Shown: piece by piece, positions 23,776 to 34,780 of the stretch
Layout of the letters: every line of letters starts with the position of its first letter
Position numbering within the stretch: position 1 is the first letter of the stretch
Assembly (NCBI GenBank): GCA_023101885.1
Contig: JALPQD010000242.1
Coordinates: 1,231,277-1,295,276 of the forward strand
DNA: 64,000 nt
Direction of reading: 5' to 3'
DNA from: Typhlomys cinereus
Lineage: Eukaryota; Chordata; Mammalia; Rodentia; Platacanthomyidae
The notes under the pieces: generated by a model
Database searches by the model: none
Told to the model about the DNA's origin: nothing
What the model saw: only the letters and a program-made list of their open reading frames with translations
Made by a program: the position numbers and the translations under genes

Positions 23776-26700
23776 GCTGTAATGTGAGGGCAAACGTTGA
23801 GGCTGCAATGAGTACGTGAGTCTGTGTTGTCATTGATGATTGCTATGATGTCACAATGAGGCTGTGATGTCATGTGGAGACTGTGATGTTCATAATATGT
23901 CTTGATGTCACAGTGAGGTTATGCCATCATAGTGAAACTGTAATATCTGTGTCGTGGCTGTGATGTCACAGTGAGGGTGTGATGGACACTTTGAGGCTTG
24001 AGGATGCAGTTAAATAAAGCTATGATGTCATTGTGGATGAAAGTAATGATGTCTTCAATGAGCTGAGATGTCATGGTGAGGCTGTGTATCAAAGGAGAGG
24101 CTGTATGTCATCCCTGGTGATGCTGTGTGTTCATTGACAAGGCTGAAAGTCACAGTGAGTTTGTAAACATCACAGAAAGGATTGTGATGATAGAGTGAAA
24201 GCGTTATGTCATGGTTGGGTATGATGTCAGATGTGAGGCCTGTGTGTTACTGGTGAAGACTATTGTGTCAGTGGCAAGGCTGAAGTCCAGTATTTTTGAT
24301 GTCACGAGAGGCTGTGGTGTCAGAGTGAGAATTTATGTCACAGAAGCATGCTGACTTAAGCGGTGAGACTGAAACAAAGGGTGGACTGTATGATGTCCTG
24401 GCATGGTCTTGTGAATCACAGTAGGCTTTGGTTATCAGAGTTAAGGCGTGATACCACAATGCGGCTATGATGTCCGATGGTGAGGTGCTGATTATCAAAA
24501 TGAGGTTATGATTGTCAGTTGTAAAGGTATGATGTACAATGAGGCAGGAGTCAGTGATGAATATGAGTCAATAGTGAGGTTATGACCCAATGTGAGGCTG
24601 TGATGTCCCAGTGATTAGCCTTTAGTGACAATGACACTGTGATGTCTGTGGAACGGTTGATTGTCACAGTGATGCTAGTGCAGTCAGTTGGTGCAGGCTG
24701 TGAATGCACCAGGAGCCTTGATCATAACAGTTACTCTGTGACTACACTGTGGCAGCTTTGAGGCCCCACAGCGAGGTGAATGTAATATCAGTGGTAAGGC
24801 TGATATCACAGGTGAGGTATGGTTTGAACGTATGAAAAACTCTGAGGTCACGTCGGATGTTGTGTCACAATGACAGGTGATTACACCGTGAGCTGTGAAG
24901 TCCATAGTAAGGCAGTGATTCCTGTGGAAATGTGAAGTCCACAGAAGGCTGTAATATCAGTACATAGACTGGTATCTCCAGAAGGTTTAGTTTCACTGGG
25001 GAGGCATGTTCTCAAGCACAAGAGCTATTGTGTCCACACTGAGGTTGTGATGTCAAAGTGATGGCTTTGATTTTAGCAGGAGATGCTCTGAGTGCATGCT
25101 GAGGCTGTGTGTCAGTAGCAAGGCGAATCACTGTGATTTTGTGACATAGACATTTTGTGGCTGTGGTGTCAATATGGAGGTCTGCGGTATGAGAGATTGG
25201 CTGTCAGTTTACCCAGTGAGGTGTTGTTGTGTAGAGCAAGCCTCACTCACAGTGAGTTTTGTGACATCCAAAAGACGCTTGATGTCATGAGGCTTGTCTA
25301 GGTCACAGGTGGTGTTATATCAAAGGTGAGGCTGAAAAGGTAACAGTGAGCCTTTGATGTCAATGGTCATGTGTGACATGTCAGTGAGGTGTGATTGAGC
25401 GTTGAGCTGGATGTCACAGTGAGGTAGGATGTCCTTGTGGACGCTGCGTTCACAGTTCGGCTGTAATATCAGTGGCAATGCGAGACGTCACAGTGAGGCG
25501 TGTGTCAGAGTTGAAGCTGCGATATGATAGTAGGCTGTTGAAGTCACTGCCATGCTGTGATGTTACACGTGAGGCTAACTGTCACGTGGAGGCCGTGATG
25601 TCACAAATGTGGCTGTGTCATCATTAGGCTGTGATGTTACAATGAAGTGTGCTGGACACAGTAAGGTTGTGATGACACAGTGAGGCTATAATCATCAGCG
25701 GTGAGGCTTTGTTGTCATCCAGAGGATGTGATGTCATTGGTGTTGGTATGAAGTCACAAATGAGGCTGAGTTGTCCGTTGCACGAAATGATGTCATAATT
25801 GAGGTTAGACCTCTCTGGTGAGGGTATCATGTCGTGGGGGGGAAAAAAGGCTATTATGTGACAGTGATGCTGTGCTGTCTGGATGATGCTTTGATGCACA
25901 GGCAGCATATGTCAGTGGTGAGGCTATGAATTCACAGTGAGGCTATTATTGTCCATTGGGAAGTTGTAAGTTTCACTGAGTCTTAATCCAGTGGTAAAGC
26001 TGATGTCACAGGTGGTCTTGGTTTCAATGGTGAAGGTTAATTGTTCCGTAAGGCCTCTTTGTCCACTACAGGCTGTGATGTAACAGAGGCTATGTCCAGA
26101 GGTGAGGCCTTGTGGTGGTCACCATGGAGACAGTATGTCACCTGAGGCTGAAGATATCAGTGGTGAAGGAATGATGTCACAATTGAGGCTGAGCTGTCAG
26201 TGGCACGAATGATGTTCATAGCGAAGTTATTGAACTTAGGGTTGAGCATGTTATCCACAGTGAGACTGTAGTGTCAGAGGTGTGCCTGTGATTTCACCTT
26301 GAGGCTGTTGATGCCAAATGTGGAGGATCTGATGTCATAAAGAGCCTGTGCCATCCAGTGAGGCTATGATGTCTGCGTTATGGCTGTGATGTCACATGAG
26401 TCTGTGAGTACACAAGCTATGTGCAGAGGTGAGCCTGTGTCTGTTACTATGAAGTGTGGATGTCACAGTGAGGATGGGATGTTAGAGTGAGGCTGTGAGG
26501 TCACACGGTGATGGCTGTTGTGTCAGTGGCAAGGCAGGAAGTCCAGTATTTGTGACAGCAAAGAGATTCGGACTCACAGTGGAGGCTGTATGTACTAGTG
26601 CTGTATGATACAGTGAGGCTCTTGATTCAGGGTGATTCTTGAGATGACAAGGAGGCTGTGACACAGTGGTGATGCTGTGATATCAGATTGGGTAACACTG

Positions 26701-28018
26701 TCACACTGAGGCTGTGATGTCCACTGGTAATGCTTTGATGTCACAGGTGGATCTATGATATCACTGTGGAGGATTGATGACACAGTGTGGCTGTGTATGT
26801 CAGTAAAGTGGAAAGTTGGCCCTCACGTGAGGCTGTGATGGTCAGAGCTGTGTGCTGTGATATGTTCTTAGTACGAATCTGTGATTGACACAATGAGCCT
26901 CTGATGTCGCAATGCGTGATTCTAGAGAATGACAGTGAGGCTGTGAATGAGTTCCTGATGCAATGGATGTCACAGGAAGTCTGTGAGTCAATGGGGTGGT
27001 TGATGATGTCCGTATGCTTGATGATTCATTGTGACTAAAATGATGTCACATAAAGAGTTTCTTGTTATAGTGGAATCTGTGAAGCAACAGCGAATTCTTG
27101 ATGACACAGTAGAGTATGATGTGAATGTAGAGGAAGCCTGCGATGTGTCAGTGAGTTGGTTAGTCACTAGTGATGCTGATGCTCACTAGTGAGCTGGGAC
27201 TCACAGTGAGGCTGTGATGTCAATGTTGGAGGTTGTGATTTCCCAGTTTGTATGTGATGCAAGAGTTGAGGCTCAGACTAACAAGTGAGTTAGTGATGTC
27301 AGATCAGTGTGGCTTGAGTCACATGAGGTGGTGATGTCTCAGTGAGGCTATGATGTCACAGTGAGGCGTGAGTCACTGAAAGTATAGATGGTCACGTGAG
27401 GCTGTCGCATAACACTTGAGGAAGTCCAGTTGGTGTGAGTCCTCAGGTCTGTGATATCGTAAGGTATAATGTCATAATGAGCTGAGTATGTTAGTGGCGA
27501 GAATGATAGTCTTAGGGAATTATGATGTTACAGTGTGAGGCTTTGCATTTTAGTGGTGAGCTGATAATGGTGACACGTGAATACTGTAATCCTGTGGTGA
27601 ACGTTTGATGGACATGAGAGCTAGAATGCCGTGAGTCAAGATTGTAAGTCACAGAAAGGCTGTAATTGTCACACGAAGACTGTAATGTCACTGTGGAACC
27701 TTGGTGTGGTCTCGTGAAGCTGTGAGTACACAGGGAGGTTATAATGTGACTAGTGATGACTGTAATGTCCTAGAGTGGCTGAGATCCAGTGAAGCTCGTG
27801 CCTCACAGTGGTCTGTGAGTCAGCGGTGTGGCTGTGATGGGCACATGAGGCTGTGATGGTTACAGTGAAGTTAAGGAATTCACTGGGGAGACGTGCCATC
27901 ACATTGAGATGAAATGTCACATGGCTTGATGCACGGAGTTTTCTAGTGCCCTCACAGTGATGCTTATGTCAGCGATGCGGGCTGTGATGATTAGTGACGC
28001 AGTGATGCAGAGTGGAGC

Positions 28019-28300
28019 TCTGGGGGCTGGAGAGGGGCTCGGGGTTAAAGCCTCGCCTTGCAGGCGGAAGGTCCTGACTCGGATCCTAGAGCCCCACGTA
28101 TTAGACCAGCGGAGCGAGGGTGGGCCTGGCTTCTGTCCTGGTAGGTGACGGACCCTGTGAATCCGGGGCGAGCAAGAGAGGGTGGAGGCATCCATGGGTG
28201 TTCGCGAATTCGTCCGTGGTTCTACCCACACACACCACGACCACACACACACACACACATTTTTCATACACACACACGTACCCATGGCATACACGACACA
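28019..28300 (+). mobile_element. B2-like tRNA-derived SINE, copy 1
   Basis: A plus-strand SINE homologous to the copy at 58157-58478: a head like GGCTGGAGAGGGGCTC, a pol III box B region (GGTCCTGACTCGGATCC), the shared GAATTCGTCCGTGGTTCTAC, and a CA-rich tail. It differs from the other copy by many substitutions and single-base indels. The right edge lies in the CA-rich tail and is approximate, and no duplication is clear. Confidence 0.82.
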
Positions 28301-29953
28301 ATGACTAAAACTATGAGTCAAAAGGGGCTGTGTTTTCAACATGAGCCTGTGATGTCATTGGTGAATGTGATATCACAATTAAAGCTAAATAGTCAGGGGT
28401 AAAGGTATGATGTCACTATGAGGCTGAGTGTCAGTAGTGAGAATGATGTCATAGTGATGGTTATGATCTCACTGGTGCGCCATGATGTCCGTAGTGAGCC
28501 ATTATGTCACAGTGAGACTGTGAATGCTACAGTGCGGTCTGATGTCAGTGGTGATTCTAAGAGATGACAGTGAGCCTGTGATGTCATTGATGCTGCTGTG
28601 ATTTCAGTGCGGATCGGTTGTGCTGTCATAGGTAAAGCTACAATGGACCCGTGCGCCTGTGTGGTCACTGTGATGGTTGGATGTCACAGTGAGGCTGTGA
28701 TGTCAGTGTGGAGGCTGTGATATCACAGTGAGGCGTGCCGTCACCGTGAGGCTGGCCATCACAGTGAGGCCTTGAGAGTGGGTCTGGCTGTGTGCACAGT
28801 GCTCCTGCGATGACTGAAAGGCTGTGATGGGACTCAGTGAGGCTCTGGTATCGGTTGTGATTCCAAAGATTATAGTGCGGTCGTGATATATGGTGATGCA
28901 GTGATTTCACAGCAAGGTTCGGATGTCGTGGTGGTTGTGCCATCACATTGCGCCTATTATGTGAGGCTTCGATGTGATACGAGGGCTGTCTTGATCAATG
29001 TGCGACTGGAAAGTACAGTGAGGGCTGGGTATTGTAGTGAAGCTTTGATATGGACAGTGAGGCTTGGGATATCAGTTGTGAGGCTGTGAAGCCACAGTGA
29101 GTTGTGGATATTACAGTGCAGGCTGTAATTCACTGGGACGCTTTACCATTTGCTAAAAGTGAGCTGTAATCTCAGTGGCAAGGCTGAGTACAGGTGAGGA
29201 TTGATGCAAAAAGTTAAGCTTGATGCACATGAGGCCATGCTAATCACAGTGAGGCGTGATGTCAGAGGTGAGGACTGTGATGTCTCCTGTGCGGGCTGTT
29301 GTGCAGTGGCAAGGCCGAAGTCACAGGGAGTTTGTGATGACCCAGACAGCTGTGTTGTCACAGTGAGGCTATTAAAGCACAGATGAGGGCGTGATTTCAG
29401 AGATGAGGCTGAATGAAAGGGTGACGGGCTATGATGTCACTGGTGCGTGGTGCGGTCAACACTGGACTGTCAAGTAGGATTTGAAGTTGTGATGTTACAG
29501 TGAGGTTGTGATATCACTGGTGATGCAGTGCTGTCCCGGTTGGGGGAGGTTGTGATAGTACCGGTGATGCCAGTGATGTCACAGTGAGGCTATGATGTTG
29601 GTGTGGACGTCTGTGATGTAAGAGGTGTGGCTGTGAGGTCACAGTGAGTCTGTGCTGTCAATGTGAACTTGATATAAGCTTGTGGCTGTGATATCACGAT
29701 GCAGCTGCCATTGTCTATGGTGGGCTGTGATGTCACTAGTGAGGTTGGATGGTCACAGGTGAGGTATGATGACATGTTGCGGGCTCTGATGTTATCATGA
29801 GGCAAAGATGTCTTGTGGTGAAGGTACGATCTCACAACGAGGACTAATTGTCAATGGGATGAATGGTGCTATGTTGAAGTTATGATCTCACTGGTGAGGA
29901 CTGTGATGCATGGTGAAAACTCATGTGAAGGCCAATATCACAGTGTGGCCCGG

Positions 29954-29991
29954 TCGTTCCAATTTTAGTATATGTGGCTGCCGAGCGAGGG
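29954..29991 (-). pseudogene. U6 snRNA 5' fragment, second copy
   Basis: The same U6 5' fragment as at 20676-20714 in the same B-satellite context (CACAGTGTGGC before, CAGTGTGGCTG after). The first 20 plus-strand bases are identical, and the rest differs by single-base indels and a few substitutions. Shared flanks show it arose by duplication of the satellite segment, not by a second insertion, or that the assembly represents one locus twice. Confidence 0.88.
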
Positions 29992-30251
29992 CAGCAGTGT
30001 GGCTGTATATCACTGGTGAGGCTGTGAGGTCACAGTGAAACCTGTGTTGGCACAGTATGCCTGGGATATCACGGGAGGTTGTGATGTCACAATGAGGTTC
30101 TGATATCAGTAGTTACATGTGCTTTAAAAGGGAAATTATGTCATTGGTGGAGCTGATATTCACTGGTGAGGCTCTAATGTCACAGTGAGTTATTGTGTCA
30201 AAAACGGTGTCTGTGAGTCACAGTGAGGCTATGATGTCAGAGGTGAAGCGG

Positions 30252-30723
30252 TGAAGACCACAAAGAGGGCCCTATGCCAGGAAAGCGGACCCCACGAAAT
30301 ACTCACAGACAACGGGTTGATGCAAAAGCAAGATGGTTTGATTCCAGCATGCTGGGGTCGCCCCACAGGAGGAGGAGAGATGACCCCAAACTCAAGAAGC
30401 ATATACCTTTATAACTTTTTTTGTGGGAGAGCTATGAAGTGTTACAAAATAATTGGTTAAAATACTTAACTTTAAAAATTGATTGGTTGTAAGCAGCGGT
30501 AATCTGGAGATGCAAACGATCGGCATAGCGGAGTACTACAACCTCCCCTGAGACCTTGAAGGGGGAGCATTTCCCGGAGCCCGAAGGTGGGGGTATTTTT
30601 CTGGTGTCGGCCTCACACATGTACTAGACCTTTTCCTGGAACCCTTGGTTGGGGTGAGGTGACAGGGTTCTGAGAACTGCTCACCACATTCTTGTCCTGT
30701 CTTGAAAATTTTTTTCTACATTC
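30252..30723 (-). mobile_element. ERV 3' LTR (minus strand)
   Basis: On the minus strand a 472-bp LTR starts TGTAG at 30723, directly after a polypurine tract, and ends CTTCA at 30252 at the satellite border. A TATA-like TTATAAAGG lies around 30404-30416. A homologous stretch, CTCAAGAAGC through GGCTATG, lies at about 34724-34772 and probably belongs to the truncated 5' LTR of the same provirus. The class is not certain; the gag pieces elsewhere in the window suggest an ERV2 (betaretrovirus-like) group. Confidence 0.75.
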
Positions 30724-30740
30724 CCCCTTTTTCTTTGGGC
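30724..30740 (-). promoter_or_regulatory. ERV polypurine tract
   Basis: On the minus strand AAAGAAAAAGGGGGAA lies immediately before the LTR start TGTAG. This is the plus-strand DNA priming site of retroviruses and fixes both the strand and the LTR boundary. Confidence 0.85.
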
Positions 30741-33700
30741 GGAATTTAACCTTAAAATTTCAGAGGAATGTCCCCTGGTCTAGTCGGGTGCATGGGAGGA
30801 CTGGAGTCAGTTCTTGAGCAGTGTTCTTTCATGTGATTACAGCATGGTGAATGGCCTTTAGGAATTCCAAAGACCTTCAAAGACCTTGAGAGACCTCCCA
30901 GCATGGCTGTGCTAATCCTGCCTCTTACCACCATAACCTATTTGAGGACTCAGACCACTCGGGATAAAGGGTGATGACTTGCTCCTGGTCTGCTTCCTGC
31001 CTGACTCAGGGTGAAGGAAATAAGAGCAGTCTGATAATCCTCATCTATGGAAAGACTGGATGGTCTAGAGGTCTTTTATAGAATGGCCTATTACTTTAAG
31101 GTCCTCTAAAAGAGAACAAAACACAGGTTAACTTCCAAGATCATACACAAGGATTAGATTATAGTAAACTGGGAAGGCACATGGATAAACCAAATAAGTT
31201 CAGCAATCTTAACTGTGGGTACAAGCAAGGTTTAGTAAGGAAAAATCATGTTTGTAAGGTGTAAAAGCCAAGAGCTATAAAAACCTGTCACAAGTCCCTT
31301 TAAAGATGAACACATGTAGGGAACTTATCTCCCTGACATGGAAAGTTTTATAGGTCTGGTAAGCATTATTTGTCTTAGGGCAAACCACACTCTTTGATCT
31401 AAATGAAAGCCAGCATAGATTGTTTGTCAAAACTAGTCCTGCCTAACACCTGAATTTTGCGTGTTTGTCCTGGTTTACTCCTTAAGTTTATTCATTGTAT
31501 TTTCCCTCTGTCAAGTACTGAGTTTAACTTAAGGCAAACTTTTAGGGTGAGGGCAAGATAGTAAAAACATGGTCTGATTTCAGCTCTAACAGCACAAACT
31601 GTCTTCTTAGGTTCCACAGGCCAGAACCGTGGCCTCGAGATCAGGGCGTCCCAGGAAACCAAGGTAGCAAGGAGTTGGAGGAATCGGGAGCAGAAACGCT
31701 TCTCTTGGCTTAGTGAATCCAGACCCGTTTACGATAAATTTTTGTAAAGCTTTTGCTACTAAGAAAAGTTTAGGGCATAGAATAGTGTCCATGAAACCTG
31801 CAAACAGAGAAACAAACAGAGTCCCACCAGCCTCCTATGCTCAGTAAGAAGCAGCAAGGAGCCAATAATGTTGCAATTTTCATGAGGGACTTTATTTGCA
31901 GATTTGAATAATGGCTCACGTCCCCACGGACACCAGCATGCAGATTGAGCTGGAAAAAGTGGTAGCCCTTTGAGGTGGAGTTTTTATAGCTTATTCGGCA
32001 AAGGGAGGGGCTTCCAACTTAGTAGTTTACATGTTGGGCTGACAGCAACAGTGTTTGTGTGCAGTGGATTGCCCCTCCCACCCCTGTCTATCCATGAGCA
32101 GTTTGAATTGGCATCCTGTTTTTAACCCCACAACACCTGGGGATAGCCGCCATGGACCTCAGTATAAGTGGGAGGAACGGAAGGTGGGCAAACTCTTAGT
32201 CAATAGAGACAGTTCAGCTAGGCATGCGGAGCCATATTGTTAAACATCCTTAGTCTGTCTAATAGGTTAGAGCTAACGGTCATCTAACTAATCACTAGAG
32301 AGCTCTACTGGGCCTCCACAAGAAAGCTTATACATGTGGAGAACGTACTTAAAAGAACTAAAAGAAAACAAATTGGGGTCTGGCATCTTCATTACCACAC
32401 CTATGTTTTAAGACTTGGTGCATCTAAAACCCAGAACCACGTGATGACTTTATAATAGTTACTAAAAAATATTTTGTTCTTTAAGCCTAACCTAGAATTA
32501 TTCAGGACATTTAGGGCATGTAAACAAAGGGAATAACCAAAAAAAAAACATTACTATTAAGTATGTAGATCTCAGTAATTACTTTGTACGGCGAAACCTG
32601 TCATTTTCCCTGACTTAACATATTTAGTAAAATCAAAGATTGACAAAAAAGTGGGATAGTAGATAAAGAAATGAGCACTAAAATTTTTGTTCCCTTGCGC
32701 CATAACATAGAAACAAAGACCTTCCCATATCCATCTAAACCCAAGGTTCTCATCAAGAGGCCATCTGCTTTTGGGCTTCAAAAACTGGTTTCAGAGGCAA
32801 ACCTTTTCATCAGGCCTGTTCATTGGTTCCGCAGAGAGGGCTTGTCCCGCCTGTGCCTTTGGGTTCAGGGTTTCAATCATTCCTCTAGTTGGCGATATCC
32901 ATAGTCAGAACAAGCACGTGTGAAGTTTCCTGTGCTTTGTAACCATCTTAAAGTTTCCCATCCTGGTCATATTTAAAAGCATCTTTTTCATCTTTCCCCT
33001 GATCGGAAGGTGGTCCTAGTGTTGACGCTTGGCGTGCCTGTGTAGTAATCTCAATCACCCCTTAGCAAATTCAAGTCTGATTTCTTGCTTTTCTGGTTCT
33101 TTTTTTTTTTTTTTTTCTTTTTTTCTTTTTCTATATTAAGTCCTAGGTCAACCTGCCTATTTAATAGTTCTTAAAATAATTTAAGGGGTTATCTGCATTT
33201 TTGTGCCATTTTATATCTGTCAGTGAGGCCCAGTAAGACAACACAGACAAAAAGAACTCTAAAAAACAAAATGTGTCTGACTGTGGACTACTTATTACAC
33301 GTGGTATTTTAACCTCTGCTCTTGCATATGAGGATGCTATCCTCCAGATGGGGGCCGTATTTCCCCCCTAACAGATGAGGACCCTGTCCGCCATGGGAGT
33401 TTTGGCTGATGTGGGAGCTAGAATGAAATTTCCGTTGTCCAACTTATCCTTGATGCATTTCCTATTGTGAGACAAAGCTTTTCCTTCGACTATAAAGCTG
33501 GTACGTTTGGTGAGCAAATCGTTTATAGTCTTGTACCTTTCTGTCATTTGTTTGCCATTGTTTTGCCTAGTGGATTTTGTATTGGATAACTAAAGATCTT
33601 CTGGGATCATCTATGTGCTAAGATGTATACAGGACATGTCCATAATTATACAAGTTGACTCTCTCCTTGATTGGTAGGACTAAGCATTATTTTTTCCCAA

Positions 33701-34710
33701 ATAGTGCCTGGTACACAGGAATGGGAAATCTCGCTTTTTTTTCAGTTTAGTGGACCTTGACTTGGGGAAGGGACAACATCCCTCAGCAGAGTTTGGCCAA
33801 TCATTATCAACCCACCAATGATGGAGGTCAGTGCTGTATTCAGCCCGCCGGTTTGGGGGAGTCAGCACTCCACCTGATGCGACCATAGTCAGGGAGCCAG
33901 AGTCCCACCCAAACAACACTAAAAGGGGAGAGTCCATGGTCACACATGCCGGAAGTTTCTCATTCCTATGCTATTTAAACGTATATCATTGTCACTCGAC
34001 AAGGAAGCATTTTGCTTACAGGCAAACATTTCTAGAATTTCCTTTCACTGATTAACCACAGGCTAAAGTCACAATTGATCCCACCCACACGGCCCGACAG
34101 CCAAGGATGGTGAATCCCTCCAGGAGAGATCATTCAAGTGCCAGCCTGGCCACACTCTTTTTGCAGAGTCATGGTGATAACTTAGGCCATAGTGGGTTTC
34201 AGCTATTCATAACTTGGCATCGGATTCTAATCTGATCCCACCCTAGAGAACCGAACCTAGTTTACTCAACCATGGAAACGCAGAACTGGCCCAATCAAAT
34301 CCCATGGCTTTAAGAGAGCTTAAAGATCTCGCTGTGGGACTACAAACTCGAGCACAGAGGCGTGACAGGTTTCCCACCTCAGGCCGACATTCATTCACAC
34401 ATTCACACAGAGGTTAAAGACATCATCCCTCCCCCATTTTAAAGTGCCTTTTCTTCCCCTTTTTGGGAAAAGCCCGTCCTCTAAAAGGGGAAGCAGGGAG
34501 TGGTTTAACGCTGCCTTCAGTATGTTTTCCAAGCTGCAAGCTGGTCCTTCGGCTCTCCTGTTGGTCTGATGCGGAGCAAGCCCTGCTCTCTGGAAACCTC
34601 GCCCGGGAGGAGGGATGGCCCGCCAGGCTCCTGCAGTCCGAGTACGCAAATTCTTATTTGATCAAGCAAACAGATGAATACATTTGAAACATGAAGCTAA
34701 GTTCTTAATT
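30741..34710 (-). mobile_element. ERV internal region, degraded, minus strand
   Basis: About 4 kb of non-satellite sequence between the 3' LTR and the probable 5' LTR remnant. The part next to the polypurine tract (30760-31090) is homologous to 63340-63680 on the plus strand, showing one ERV family at both sites. A second LTR-like block lies at 31850-32330. The remaining open frames are shorter than 95 codons and carry no retroviral enzyme motif I can recognise, so the interior is decayed or belongs to a non-autonomous element. A T-rich tract lies at 33101-33133. From 32331 to 34280 I recognise nothing specific. Confidence 0.65.
31850..32330 (-). mobile_element. Second LTR-like block, minus strand
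   Basis: On the minus strand a TATA-like GCTATAAAAA (31981-31990) is followed about 90 bp later by AATAAA (31891-31896), the spacing expected for the U3/R part of an LTR. Downstream lies a pyrimidine-rich stretch ending CAG before a short frame (31792-31607, 61 codons), which could be a leader splice acceptor. It differs from the LTR at 30252, so it may be a separate, nested ERV. Outer limits are uncertain. Confidence 0.5.
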
Positions 34711-34780
34711 TCTCTAAGAGGAGCTCAAGAAGCATTCACCTTTTTAAACTTCTTTGTAGGGAAGGCTATGGTGACCATAG
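34711..34780 (-). mobile_element. Truncated 5' LTR remnant of the ERV
   Basis: AGCTCAAGAAGC through GGCTATG at 34722-34772 aligns with 30392-30440 in the 3' LTR. Homology stops at 34772, where satellite B- begins a few bases later, so the U3 end of this LTR is missing. A neighbouring segment back to about 34280 may also be LTR but the match is weak. Confidence 0.6.

Larger units (their letters stand above)
23776..30251 (+). repeat. Satellite family B, forward array, second block
   Basis: Forward B units, strongly disturbed by single-base indels, so that the 19-bp phase is lost every few units. It contains a SINE at 28019-28300 and a second copy of the U6 fragment near its end. The last ~190 bp (30060-30251) resemble 18310-18500, so it shares higher-order structure with the first B block. 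It ends at the LTR at 30252. Confidence 0.88.

Noticed and set aside
33680..34687. Short frames (74-87 codons) in the ERV interior as genes
   Set aside because: No motif, no supporting neighbour and no retroviral enzyme signature; lengths are as expected by chance.
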